Counted from the stretch's first letter, positions 1-9,177 are shown. The stretch is 15,074 bases of DNA from Bryobacteraceae bacterium (GCA_030039005.1 JASHQT010000346.1:1-15074), one strand, 5' to 3'. Made by a program: numbers and translations. The notes: generated by a model not told the origin, from the letters alone.

Positions 1-266
1 GGCGAAAACCCTTCCACGTGCTCGGCCTCTTTTTGCAGAAAGCTCTGCGGGATCAGCAGCGGAAAGTAGACGTTCTGGTGGCCGGTGGCCTTGAAGCGAT
101 CGTCGAGCTCGCGCTGGAGCACTTCCCAGACCGCGTATCCATTGGGCTTGATGACCATGCAGCCCTTGACGATTTCAGCCGGCTCGGCCATGTCGCCGTG
201 CAGTACGACATCTTGGTACCAGGCAGCGAAGTCTTGGCTGCGGGGAGTAATAGGAGATTCTGCCAT
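1..266 (-). CDS. proS: Prolyl-tRNA synthetase, N-terminal part (cut by window edge)
   Basis: This gene charges tRNA-Pro with proline in the cytoplasm. The first 88 residues are visible, reading leftwards off the window. They begin [20 protein letters not shown] and contain the class II motif-1 region: [15 protein letters not shown] at about residues 34-48, then [12 protein letters not shown] and a segment ending [10 protein letters not shown]. This is the arrangement of the shorter archaeal/eukaryotic-type ProRS that many bacteria also use, not the long type with an inserted editing domain; the type is inferred because the rest is missing. The ATG at 266 is chosen because family homology begins within a few residues of it. 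No good Shine-Dalgarno precedes it. It lies 59 bp downstream of the HEPN-like gene on the same strand, so co-transcription is possible but not shown. Confidence 0.93.
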   Translation of the reverse strand, partial: MAESPITPRSQDFAAWYQDVVLHGDMAEPAEIVKGCMVIKPNGYAVWEVLQRELDDRFKATGHQNVYFPLLIPQSFLQKEAEHVEGFS

Positions 267-325
267 GATGACGGGAAAGTTTTATTGTGGCACGGTGAGG
301 GCTGGTCCCCGCTCGCTGACCGGAG

Positions 326-1105
326 CTAACTTTTTGCAACCTCGCGAGCCAGGTGCTTCGTGATTTCCCAGAGCATCGCGGCATCGGCAGGTAAGAGAAT
401 CTTCTCTTGCCGGTGTTCCTTATGCGGATGGATATAGTTGCGATAGTCCCTTAGCACCTCGCTAACATCTCTATGGGTCCCCGAGATCCAGCCAAGCTCA
501 TGGGCAACCTCTAAATAGTTGGCCAACGTCCAATCCTTCAACGCCAACGGCGCGCCCGCCCTATCCCTCGGAGCCGCGGTCGCCGTGAAAACCGGCGACT
601 TATCGGCGAGCCCCTCAATGCGCGCAAGAAGGAGACCTTCGAGAAGACCGCCCATCATAACGATCGCGGCAAGCGGAAGTTGGTGGTCGACGCAACCAAC
701 GCACTCACGCCAACGATTGAGCAAAAGCCGCTGCATTTCTCCGTTTGGCGTGATCCCACCGAGCGCCGGCGGCATGTCCGACGTCTTTGGGCGCTCGTCA
801 GAAGCTGGGCTTGGGCCGAGGCTGCGCGTCGCGGGGACTACTATTTCTGGCGCTAGCCCGTCTGCCGTCAGTAGCCCAGTTCCATGGCAAAGCTCGCACT
901 TGCCGACGGGAATACCAGGGGGTTGTCGACCCGGATAATCACGACAAAAGTGGCACGCCGCGAGGGGGTGAATTCCGCGCAAGGTGATCCTCACGCGGCC
1001 ATCGCAAACCTCACACCTGGTAACAGGGATGCCAGGGGGCTGGCGGCCCGGATAATCCCTGCAGAAGACACAGGCGATTACCGAGGTACTCAAAGAGCCA
1101 CCCAT
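326..1105 (-). CDS. Unrecognised protein: two tandem CxxC-x15-CxxC modules plus HEPN-like C-terminal domain
   Basis: A 259-residue protein with two clear parts. Residues 12-36 and 51-75 are two copies of a module with cysteines spaced CxxC-x15-CxxC (C12, C15, C31, C34 and C51, C54, C70, C73). The copies share an identical 15-residue core (FCRDYPGRQPPGIPV) and end in CxG, like a DnaJ-type zinc knuckle. Each could bind one zinc ion. A low-complexity linker (about 78-125) leads to an all-helical region (about 125-259) rich in Leu/Ala, with VLRDYRNYIHPHKE at about 217-230. That is the R-x4-6-H signature of HEPN domains (R219 and H226, spacing x6). HEPN proteins are often RNases or RNA-binding toxins; some are inactive. 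The ATG is the first possible start: only non-start codons lie between it and an in-frame TAG that is the stop of the sigma54 gene. No strong RBS is seen. The gene sits 39 bp after that regulator and 59 bp before proS. The function is not known. Confidence 0.82.
   Translation of the reverse strand: MGGSLSTSVIACVFCRDYPGRQPPGIPVTRCEVCDGRVRITLRGIHPLAACHFCRDYPGRQPPGIPVGKCELCHGTGLLTADGLAPEIVVPATRSLGPSPASDERPKTSDMPPALGGITPNGEMQRLLLNRWRECVGCVDHQLPLAAIVMMGGLLEGLLLARIEGLADKSPVFTATAAPRDRAGAPLALKDWTLANYLEVAHELGWISGTHRDVSEVLRDYRNYIHPHKEHRQEKILLPADAAMLWEITKHLAREVAKS
881..955 (-). repeat. Zinc-knuckle-like module, copy 2 (intragenic repeat)
   Basis: Encodes residues 51-75 of the HEPN-like protein, with Cys at 51, 54, 70 and 73, followed by CHGTG, which resembles the CxxCxGxG repeats of DnaJ. 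It is the second member of the in-frame duplication described for 998-1072. Confidence 0.85.
998..1072 (-). repeat. Zinc-knuckle-like module, copy 1 (intragenic repeat)
   Basis: Encodes residues 12-36 of the HEPN-like protein, with Cys at 12, 15, 31 and 34. It pairs with the copy at 881-955, offset by exactly 39 codons. The 15-residue core is identical in protein, yet 10 of 15 codons differ synonymously. Confidence 0.85.
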
Positions 1106-1144
1106 TTCAAGGCCAGTATAAGTCCGCGCGGATGTCGTATGCCG

Positions 1145-3001
<1,857 letters not shown>

Positions 3002-3185
3002 CGATGATCCCTTCCCCACTATTCGCTCACCAAAAGACTCACCGCGCAGAATCGATCGCTTCTGACACGCCAGGTCTTGCGCGGCAGCCAGGCCTCCGCG
3101 GCCGTTGTGGCGCAATAGATTATCGTACAACTTCGCGGCGGCCGGCTTCGATATCTCCTGTGGCCGCGAACGTGCTCATTTAGGA

Positions 3186-3198
3186 TTCGAATTTCGAA
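3186..3198. promoter_or_regulatory. TTCGAA-T-TTCGAA inverted repeat in a divergent intergenic region
   Basis: A perfect 6+1+6 inverted repeat lies between the sigma54 activator (minus strand) and the miniprotein at 3239 (plus strand). Its position suits an operator for one or both genes. No binding protein is identifiable, so the regulatory role is inferred. Confidence 0.35.
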
Positions 3199-3238
3199 AC
3201 TGACCCGGTTGGTGAGACGGGAGTGGACAGGAGGCGAC

Positions 3239-3388
3239 ATGCAATCGACGATTCGCACGAAAGTAGCCTATGGATTTGTAATCCTGGCGTTCGGAATGCT
3301 GCTAGCCGACGTATGTCGTCTCGCCCGCTCATCATCCGAGGCTGGCGCTCACGAAATCACGATGGCACGGGGCTCTAGCAGATTCTAA
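3239..3388 (+). CDS. Small single-span membrane protein, 49 aa, unknown function
   Basis: A 49-residue ORF beginning MQSTIRTKVAYGFVILAFGM. A basic N-terminus (R6, K8) precedes one hydrophobic stretch at about residues 9-28, followed by a polar tail ending in SSRF, so it is probably a single-span inner-membrane miniprotein. The start is well supported: AGGAGG lies four bases before the ATG, one of the best Shine-Dalgarno sites in the window. It ends in TAA at 3386-3388, shortly before a strong hairpin and the convergent DUF1328 miniprotein. No family is recognised. The strong ribosome site and clean membrane pattern argue for a real gene, but conservation cannot be tested here. Confidence 0.6.
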   Translation: MQSTIRTKVAYGFVILAFGMLLADVCRLARSSSEAGAHEITMARGSSRF

Positions 3389-3410
3389 AAGCTGCGGAGG
3401 GGGAGGAGCA

Positions 3411-3451
3411 AACGGGCCCTGGCCGGCTCACCGGACGGCGCAGGGCCCGTT
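3411..3451. terminator. GC-rich hairpin between convergent small genes
   Basis: A perfect 11-bp stem (AACGGGCCCTG at 3411-3421, CAGGGCCCGTT at 3441-3451) encloses a 19-nt loop that has its own small CCGG/CCGG stem. It lies between the ends of two convergent small genes (3388 and 3462), the usual place for a shared bidirectional terminator. No real T-tract follows on either strand, so it may act as a weak or assisted terminator or as an mRNA-stabilising hairpin. Confidence 0.55.
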
Positions 3452-3461
3452 GGAGCAAGCG

Positions 3462-3626
3462 CTACACGCGCCGCGACATATGAGTGATCAAGGAGACGAG
3501 GAAGAGCACGATGAATATGAAAAACAGAATCTTCGCGATCCCCGCCGAAATCACCGCCACCCCGCCGAACCCGAGCACCGCCGCCACGATCGCGATCAGC
3601 AGAAAGACCAAAGCATAGTAGAGCAT
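3462..3626 (-). CDS. DUF1328 family small membrane protein (YtjA-like)
   Basis: A 54-residue very hydrophobic protein. It starts [20 protein letters not shown], continues with a glycine-rich turn ([13 protein letters not shown]), has a second hydrophobic span ([14 protein letters not shown]) and ends THMSRRV. This two-span pattern and length match the DUF1328/YtjA family, whose function is unknown; members are often linked to envelope stress. The ATG at 3626 is preferred over an upstream in-frame start at 3644 because AAGGAG lies about 8 bases before it and the hydrophobic homology begins there. It is divergent from the kinase gene and convergent with the 49-aa miniprotein, separated from the latter by a hairpin. 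Confidence 0.88.
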   Translation of the reverse strand: MLYYALVFLLIAIVAAVLGFGGVAVISAGIAKILFFIFIVLFLVSLITHMSRRV

Positions 3627-3921
3627 ATTTGTTTCTCCTTTCACTCCGGCCGCTCTCTGGCGGCCGAGTCGGTCTCGCAGCCCCTACTGCAGATTCGTTA
3701 CCACTCGCCAATCTGATTGAAAAACAATTGTCATCTGGCTACCTCGCCCACGGTGACTCCAGTGCGAACCGGCAAAATATACTGGTACAAATCCGGTCCT
3801 GCAGGCATCTGGTCCCCCTAACAACAGTTCCAGCGCGGCATTGCACCGAATCTGGCTTTCGAGTGATAATGCGAACACAGGACCCACGGCAAATCGAAGC
3901 TGTTCCCGCTGTTGACAGCCC
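3627..3921. other. Divergent intergenic region between DUF1328 gene and kinase gene
   Basis: About 295 bp with no convincing gene. It must hold promoters for the leftward DUF1328 gene and the rightward kinase gene. A possible plus-strand promoter is GTGACT (3753-3758), 19 bp, then TATACT (3778-3783), which would leave a leader of about 130 nt before the kinase. This is a weak match. Nothing else recognisable was seen. Confidence 0.35.
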
Positions 3922-5718
3922 ATGGAAACCTATGTCGGCCGGATCGTCTCCCACTATGCCCTCTTGGAAAAACTGGGATCGGGCGGCATGGGCGAGATCT
4001 ATAAGGCGCGCGATTCGCGGCTCAACCGTATTGTTGCGGTGAAGGTTTTGACGCCCGCCCGCACTCGCGATCCCCAACGGCGGCGCCGGTTCATCCAGGA
4101 GGCGCGGGCGGCTTCGGCACTCAACCACCCCAATATCGTCACCATCCACGACATCCTGCCGGAAGGCGACACGCAATACATTGTCATGGAGCACGTCTCC
4201 GGCGAGACGCTGCATCGCATGATTTGCGCCGGCCGGTTGCCCGTACCGCAAGCGCTGCGCATCGCGGCCCAGATGGCTAATGCGCTCGTGGCCGCTCACG
4301 CCGCCGGCATCATCCACCGGGATCTGAAACCGGCGAACGTCATGGTCACGTCTTCCGGCCTGGTGAAGGTCCTGGACTTCGGATTGGCGAAACTGCTCGA
4401 TCCGCTGTCAAGCCGCCCGCAAGCGGGTTCCAATGGGGCCGCCAACTCGAACCCCTCCGATTCGGACCCCCGCGACTCAAACCATGACGCGATGCTGACC
4501 GCCGCACCGCTCACGGTAGAAGGCGCCATCCTGGGCACCCTAAATTACATGTCGCCCGAACAGGCCGAGGGTTTGAAGGTGGATGCGCGTTCGGACATTT
4601 TTTCGTTCGGCGCGGTGTTGTATGAGATGGTTACCGGCCGTCGCGCCTTTGAAGGCGAGTCCAGAGTATCCACACTTTCGGCGGTGTTGCGCGATGAGCC
4701 AAAACCGATTCGCGAGATCGCGCCGGAAGTACCTGCCGAATTGGACGCCCTGATTACTCGCTGCTTGCGGAAGCGGACCCAGGAGCGCTGGCAAGCGATG
4801 AGCGATGTGGCGGCGGCGCTGCTCAAGATGATGGTGATGCTGGACGCTCCGTCCGCTCCCGCTCCCGCGCCGCAAATCGCCGCCCCCGCTGCGCTTGCCG
4901 TCGCGGTGCCAAAACCTTCGCGCACCAGGTTGCTTTGGCTTTCGGGCATCGCGGTCGCGCTTGCATTGGCGCTCGCGGGCGCGTGGTGGCAAATGCACCG
5001 GCGCCCGACTCAACCGGCGCGCGTGGAAACGGCCGCTGCGCCGGCCGTCCCGCCCCATGTTCCCGCCGCCGTACCATCCTCACCGCCCCAGGCGGCAAGC
5101 GACGCATTGAACCAGATCGCGGCCGCGGCCCCTCCGCCACCCGCCACTCCAACGCCTTCGCTCGGGGCACGGCCGGAACCCGTGGCGCCTCCGCCGGTGG
5201 TCGCCGCGCAGCCCAAGGAAAACCTGCTTCCGAATTCGCCGCCGCCGAACCCTTCCACTGCGACGGTGGCCACCGAGACCCCGCAAGATCTCGTCTCTGT
5301 CACACTCACCGACGGCCTGCCTTTCCGCATCGCTTTAACCGAAGATGTCCCGCTCGACGCCGAAGTCGGCCGGATTGTCCACTTCCGCGTGGTCGACGCC
5401 GTCCTGGGTGGTCCTGTGACGGTGATCCCCGAGGGCGCTATCGTGACCGGCTCCATCACCGCGCTGGGGGGAAAACGGAATTTCTTCGGCGAACGCAGCA
5501 AGGTGAAGTTCCGGCTGGTCGCGGCGGCGGGGGTGAATGATAGCCAGATTCGCGTGCGCGCCACACCCAAGGCGGCCAACCACAGCGAATCCGAACGGCC
5601 TTTCGCCACGGCCAGCGAATCCACGCACGATCTAAAAGAGAAGAATGTGATCGCCGTGAGCGGGACCGAATACGTGGCTTATATCGCCGGCGACCAGACC
5701 GTCAACGTCCGCCGCTGA
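3922..5718 (+). CDS. Transmembrane Hanks-type Ser/Thr protein kinase
   Basis: A 598-residue membrane-anchored kinase expected to phosphorylate Ser/Thr on cytoplasmic proteins. The kinase domain (about 10-295) has every key residue: glycine loop GSGGMG (19-24), Lys41, Glu60, catalytic HRDLKPAN (132-139) and DFG (152-154). The activation segment is unusually long: [10 protein letters not shown] appears only at 205-214 because a Ser/Asn/Asp-rich stretch (about 161-190) is inserted. A Pro/Ala linker leads to one transmembrane helix (about 336-354), then another Pro/Ala-rich linker and a C-terminal domain (about 460-598; begins near [20 protein letters not shown]) that should be periplasmic. I recognise that domain from acidobacterial proteins but cannot name it. 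The ATG is fixed by an in-frame TGA three codons upstream; no clear Shine-Dalgarno precedes it. It probably forms its own unit, with 109 AT-rich bp before the next gene. Substrates are unknown. Confidence 0.93.
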   Translation: METYVGRIVSHYALLEKLGSGGMGEIYKARDSRLNRIVAVKVLTPARTRDPQRRRRFIQEARAASALNHPNIVTIHDILPEGDTQYIVMEHVSGETLHRMICAGRLPVPQALRIAAQMANALVAAHAAGIIHRDLKPANVMVTSSGLVKVLDFGLAKLLDPLSSRPQAGSNGAANSNPSDSDPRDSNHDAMLTAAPLTVEGAILGTLNYMSPEQAEGLKVDARSDIFSFGAVLYEMVTGRRAFEGESRVSTLSAVLRDEPKPIREIAPEVPAELDALITRCLRKRTQERWQAMSDVAAALLKMMVMLDAPSAPAPAPQIAAPAALAVAVPKPSRTRLLWLSGIAVALALALAGAWWQMHRRPTQPARVETAAAPAVPPHVPAAVPSSPPQAASDALNQIAAAAPPPPATPTPSLGARPEPVAPPPVVAAQPKENLLPNSPPPNPSTATVATETPQDLVSVTLTDGLPFRIALTEDVPLDAEVGRIVHFRVVDAVLGGPVTVIPEGAIVTGSITALGGKRNFFGERSKVKFRLVAAAGVNDSQIRVRATPKAANHSESERPFATASESTHDLKEKNVIAVSGTEYVAYIAGDQTVNVRR

Positions 5719-5827
5719 TCTCGGTTCCATCGGCCGATCCGCATTAAAACATTATTTCCCGATTTTGTTATAAACAATTCACGCAAGCGCCATGATGTAT
5801 TAAACATTTCTGCCTCAGATTTGAGGC
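5719..5827. promoter_or_regulatory. AT-rich intergenic region with likely promoter for the downstream trio
   Basis: This stretch is far richer in A+T than the genes around it. It has a 10-bp palindrome ATCGGCCGAT (5729-5738) just after the kinase stop, an inverted repeat TTGTT-ATA-AACAA (5765-5777), and two similar blocks, ATTAAAACATT (about 5742) and ATTAAACATTT (about 5799). A promoter for the 5828 operon is expected here, but no -35/-10 pair with correct spacing stands out. Confidence 0.4.
5812..5827 (+). promoter_or_regulatory. Hairpin directly abutting the start codon at 5828
   Basis: GCCTCA-GATT-TGAGGC is a perfect 6-bp stem with a 4-nt loop, and its last base touches the ATG. The only Shine-Dalgarno-like bases (GAGG, 5823-5826) are inside the 3' arm. 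It could limit translation of the operon's first gene. The structure is seen; the role is inferred. Confidence 0.4.
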
Positions 5828-6805
5828 ATGGAACGGAATGGGGGATTCAACCGGCGTTCACTTCTGCGGTCCTGGGTAGTTTCGCTGCTCGGGAAGAAAT
5901 CGGCCGCGTCGCCAGGCTCGGCCGCGTTCGATCCCGTCGCCTTCACGCTCCGTGGCCTGCTGGCTGACGCCCGGTTCCAGCGCCGCTATCGGCTGGATGC
6001 CACCATCCTGCTGTTCGGTGCCCCGCTGTTCACGCGTGAATCCGCGGGCGGGGCCTATGCGTCGCTGGAAATCGGCCGGGATCAAGGTGCGCAGGCCCTT
6101 GCGCTCCAGTTTGCCGCCGGCTCGAATCCGGCGCGCGCGCACGGTCTGAACCGTTTCGGGGTTCTGCGCGAAGCGGTGATCGAGCGGCCCGGCGGAATCG
6201 AATTCTCCTTCGCCGGTCTGATGACCCGCGCGCGCGAGGAGAGCTTGGAACAGGCCCGACGTGCGCTCGCAGCCACGCCCGGCGGCTCTGAAGGTGTTGT
6301 GGCGCGCGGCAGGACCGCCGGGTCTGGGCCTGAATCCATCGCGCAAACTTGGATCGAAAACATCGATCTCGCGCCCGGCAGCGACTGGTCGAACCTGGGC
6401 GATACGCTCGCCGGCGCCCTGCGCCACGAGCCGCGTACCCTCGCCCGCGAGACCTTTCGCGGCCAAGCCACTACCTTCCTGCACGCCATGCGATGCGCCG
6501 CGCTTTGCCGCGATCCCATCGTCACTCGCCAGTTCATCCATGCGGGCAAGCTTTACCAGCTCACCACACGCCGCCGTCCGGAACGCCCGTTGGAACTGGA
6601 GGGCGGGATCAGGGATCTCGCGGGCGTGCGCCACGCCCAATTTCGCACTGCTTACGCGGACGGAGACCCCAGCGGCATTCCCATCCGCATCGAATACCGG
6701 CCCCGATCGTTCCTTCGCCTCACGTTCGAACTCGAGCCCGAGGCTACGCAACCCGTCATTCCACCGGTGTTTCCGCCACCGGTTTTTCCCGAGGAGAACG
6801 CTTGA
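5828..6805 (+). CDS. Unrecognised 325-aa protein, first gene of PHP/glycosyltransferase operon
   Basis: I do not recognise this family with confidence. The N-terminus has a twin arginine and a short hydrophobic run (NRRSLLRSWVVSLLG, residues 8-22) that could be a weak Tat-like or membrane-associating signal, although the hydrophobic part is short. The middle is mixed alpha/beta with a long charged helical stretch (about 135-165). The C-terminal third (about 235-310) looks beta-rich and ends in IPIRIEYRPRSFLRLTFELEP, faintly like the ends of DUF3108-type beta-sheet envelope proteins; that likeness is only an impression. A Pro-rich tail closes the protein. The ATG is the earliest possible start because a TGA lies one codon upstream (5822-5824). 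Its stop overlaps the next start by one base (TGATG), so its product is probably needed together with the PHP protein and the glycosyltransferase. Confidence 0.8.
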   Translation: MERNGGFNRRSLLRSWVVSLLGKKSAASPGSAAFDPVAFTLRGLLADARFQRRYRLDATILLFGAPLFTRESAGGAYASLEIGRDQGAQALALQFAAGSNPARAHGLNRFGVLREAVIERPGGIEFSFAGLMTRAREESLEQARRALAATPGGSEGVVARGRTAGSGPESIAQTWIENIDLAPGSDWSNLGDTLAGALRHEPRTLARETFRGQATTFLHAMRCAALCRDPIVTRQFIHAGKLYQLTTRRRPERPLELEGGIRDLAGVRHAQFRTAYADGDPSGIPIRIEYRPRSFLRLTFELEPEATQPVIPPVFPPPVFPEENA

Positions 6806-7932
6806 TGTCTTCCACGATTCACCTGCAATGGAAAAATGCGGCGGCCGCCGGCCAGTTCCGCACGGGCGTGTCTTTGCATAGCCACACGCTACACTCGCGC
6901 GAAAGCCTGGACTTCATTTACCGGGCCGCTTCCGGCGCCCCGCTTCTCGCAACCGTCATCCGGCACGGCGCTGCCCTCTACCGTAAGCGGCACGGCCAGA
7001 CCCTCGACCTGACGCGCGGCTGGTGGACGCCTCCGCTTGGCGCGCACGATGCCTGGCTGCTCGAAAAAACGCAGATCGAGACGCTCGATCGAAACGCCAT
7101 GGTCTCGCTCACCGATCATGACAACATCGACGCGCCGGTGTCCCTGCAGGTGCTCGACGAATGCCGCGGCACGCCCATTTCCGTGGAATGGACCGTTCCG
7201 TTTGGCCCCACGTTCTTCCACTTGGGCGTGCACAATATCCCGGCCTCGAACGCGCGCGATCTTTGGGCCGCCATGGACCGCTATCGCCAAAGCCCCAAAC
7301 AGGCCGAACTGGCCGAACTTCTCGGCGCGCTCGCGTCCATCCCCGAGGTGTTGGTCGTATTCAATCATCCTTTGTGGGACGAAACGGGCATCGGGCAGGC
7401 CGAGCATCGGATGTTCGCCATTGAATTTCTGCGGCGCTACGGTTCATCGCTGCACGCGCTCGAACTGAACGGGCTGCGGCCCTGGAAAGAGAACAAGGCC
7501 GTGATCGCCTTCGCGCGCGAACGGCAAAAGCCCGTGATCTCCGGCGGCGACCGCCATGCGATCGAGCCGAACGCGCTTGTGAATCTCACCAATGCCGAGA
7601 CCTTCGGCGAATTCGCGCAGGAGATCCGCGAAGGTTCAAGCAACGTCTTGATCCTGCGCCATTACCGCGAACCATACCCGCTCCGCATCTTCCACAACAT
7701 GGTGGACATCCTGCGCACTTATGAGCGGCACGCCAACGGCTGGACCCACTGGAGCGATCGCGTCTTCTATCTATGGCACGACGGTCAGGCGCGGCCACTG
7801 ACTGAGTTATTCGGCGACCGCACGCCCGGCGCCGTCAGGCTCTTTGTTCGCGCCATGCAGTTCGCCGCCGAGCCGCGCGTCCAGCGCTTCCTGCGCGGCG
7901 CGTTCGCCAGCCTCGAAGAGGTGACGCTATGA
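6805..7932 (+). CDS. PHP-domain metal-dependent phosphoesterase-like protein
   Basis: A 375-residue protein with the metal-ligand pattern of PHP (polymerase and histidinol phosphatase) enzymes: LHSHTLHS gives H25 and H27, SLTDHDNID gives D104 and H105, FNHP gives H188, and ISGGDRHA gives D249 and H251. Members hydrolyse phosphate esters using a cluster of two or three metals. The substrate here is unknown. About 120 C-terminal residues follow the last ligand, longer than the minimal domain. The frame is open far upstream, but the ATG at 6805 is right: GAGGAG lies 8 bases before it, PHP homology begins shortly after, and it overlaps the upstream stop by one base. Its own stop overlaps the glycosyltransferase start (ATGA). 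This coupling suggests it trims a phosphate from a sugar or lipid intermediate handled by the GT4 enzyme; that is inference. Confidence 0.87.
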   Translation: MSSTIHLQWKNAAAAGQFRTGVSLHSHTLHSRESLDFIYRAASGAPLLATVIRHGAALYRKRHGQTLDLTRGWWTPPLGAHDAWLLEKTQIETLDRNAMVSLTDHDNIDAPVSLQVLDECRGTPISVEWTVPFGPTFFHLGVHNIPASNARDLWAAMDRYRQSPKQAELAELLGALASIPEVLVVFNHPLWDETGIGQAEHRMFAIEFLRRYGSSLHALELNGLRPWKENKAVIAFARERQKPVISGGDRHAIEPNALVNLTNAETFGEFAQEIREGSSNVLILRHYREPYPLRIFHNMVDILRTYERHANGWTHWSDRVFYLWHDGQARPLTELFGDRTPGAVRLFVRAMQFAAEPRVQRFLRGAFASLEEVTL

Positions 7933-9146
7933 AACGCCGCGTGGCGTTCTTCACCGACAGTTTTCATGAAGTGAACGGAGTGGCCCTCACCAGCCGCGAG
8001 TTCGTGCGCTTCGCGGAACGGCGCTCCATGCCGATGCTCTCCGTCCACGCGGGCCCGCGCGCTTCCGTCACCGAAAACGGCTCCCTCACAACGTTCGAAT
8101 TTCATCGCGGCTTGGTGAAGTGGCGCCTGGAACACGATCTGGCCATCGATTTTCTACTGCCGCGCTACCTGCCCAAGCTGCGCGCCGCGCTCGCCCGATT
8201 CCAGCCCGAACTGGTCCACATTACGGGTCCGAGCGACTCCGGAATTCTCGGCGCGATTCTCGCTCATGAGTTCGGCGTGCCACTGGTGGCTTCCTGGCAC
8301 ACCAATCTGCACGAATTCGGCGCCCGGCGTCTGGCGCGCGTGTTGCGATTTCTCCCCGCAAGCGCGCGCTCTTCGGCCGCAAGCTGGTTCGAGGTGAAGG
8401 CGTTGGACCGCTGCGTCTGGTTCTATAGCCTGGCAAAGCTGATCTTCGCCCCCAACGCCGAACTCGTTGCCATGCTCGCGCGGCGCACCGGACACCCCGC
8501 CTTCCTCATGTCTCGCGGCATCGACACGGAGTTGTTTTCTCCCGCGCGCCGCACTCGCCTGGACGGCGACTTCGTCGTCGGCTACGTCGGCCGGCTCAGC
8601 CCGGAAAAAAACGTGCGGCTGCTGGCCGAAGTGGAACAGTTGCTAATCCAGGCCGGGATGCGACACTACCGCTTTCTGATTGTCGGCTACGGCTCCGAGC
8701 ACGCGTGGCTGAGCAGCGTGATGCAGCGGGCGAGCCTTCCCGGCGTTCTGCGCGGCGAAGATTTGGCGCGCGCCTACGCGTCCATGGACGCTTTCGCGTT
8801 TCCTTCCGCCACCGATACGTTCGGCAACGTGGTGCTGGAAGCCATGGCCTCGGGCGTTCCGGCCATCGTCACGCGCGAAGGCGGCCCGAAGTTCCTGATC
8901 AGGCCCGGTGAAAACGGCCAACTCGCGGGCACGGCCGAGGAGTTTGCCCGCTGGGTGCTGGATTGGTCGCGCGCACCGGAACGCTTGGCCCACATGCGCG
9001 AGCAGGCTCGCCGCACCGCCCAGCGGCACTCCTGGGATGCAGTCTGGGAAGACGTGTACCGGCGCTATGAGATCTTGTTTCCGCATGCCGCCGACGCCGG
9101 ATCGAGCGGAACGCCACAGCCGGTGGCCATGGCGATTGCGATTTAG
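7929..9146 (+). CDS. Glycosyltransferase family 4 (GT-B fold, MgtA/SqdX-like)
   Basis: A 405-residue retaining GT-B glycosyltransferase expected to transfer a sugar from a nucleotide donor at the inner face of the membrane. The acceptor half has VAFFTDSFHEVNGVA at the N-terminus, HITGPSDSGILG near 97-108 and SWHTNLHEFG near 121-130. The donor half begins GYVGRLSPEKN (about 218) and carries FPSATDTFGNVVLEAMASG (about 295-313), the nucleotide-sugar site. In place of the common E-x7-E it has TDTFGNVVLE, the version found in MgtA mannosyltransferases, PimB and SqdX, so a lipid acceptor such as diacylglycerol is plausible. No transmembrane helix is seen. The start overlaps the PHP stop by four bases (ATGA). 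It is the last gene of the coupled trio; a TATAAT box for the next ORF begins seven bases after its stop. Confidence 0.94.
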   Translation: MKRRVAFFTDSFHEVNGVALTSREFVRFAERRSMPMLSVHAGPRASVTENGSLTTFEFHRGLVKWRLEHDLAIDFLLPRYLPKLRAALARFQPELVHITGPSDSGILGAILAHEFGVPLVASWHTNLHEFGARRLARVLRFLPASARSSAASWFEVKALDRCVWFYSLAKLIFAPNAELVAMLARRTGHPAFLMSRGIDTELFSPARRTRLDGDFVVGYVGRLSPEKNVRLLAEVEQLLIQAGMRHYRFLIVGYGSEHAWLSSVMQRASLPGVLRGEDLARAYASMDAFAFPSATDTFGNVVLEAMASGVPAIVTREGGPKFLIRPGENGQLAGTAEEFARWVLDWSRAPERLAHMREQARRTAQRHSWDAVWEDVYRRYEILFPHAADAGSSGTPQPVAMAIAI

Positions 9147-9158
9147 TGTCGCTATAAT
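9130..9158 (+). promoter_or_regulatory. Candidate promoter for the 9178 small gene
   Basis: A perfect TATAAT box lies at 9153-9158. At 17 bp spacing the -35 position holds TGGCGA (9130-9135), only 3 of 6 matches to TTGACA. Initiation near 9165 would give a leader of about 13 nt that still contains the AGAGG ribosome site (9167-9171). Confidence 0.5.
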
Positions 9159-9177
9159 ACGCTCAAAGAGGCGACCC

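Noticed and set aside
288..303. Sigma54-like promoter (TGGCACG, then GC at the -12 position)
   Set aside because: It has only half of the TTGC element and points on the plus strand into the ends of minus-strand genes, with no gene to serve.
3002..3130. Longer sigma54 activator starting at TTG 3130
   Set aside because: No family homology is visible in the 43 extra residues, and the GTG at 3001 has a strong Shine-Dalgarno.
3019..3258. Minus-strand 79-codon frame upstream of the sigma54 gene
   Set aside because: It overlaps the intergenic palindrome, the miniprotein ribosome site and the sigma54 start. It has no ribosome site of its own and no recognisable pattern.
6349..6804. Possible 152-residue N-terminal extension of the PHP protein
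   Set aside because: It overlaps the upstream gene, reads Arg/Pro/His-rich, and the ATG at 6805 has GAGGAG and stop-start coupling.
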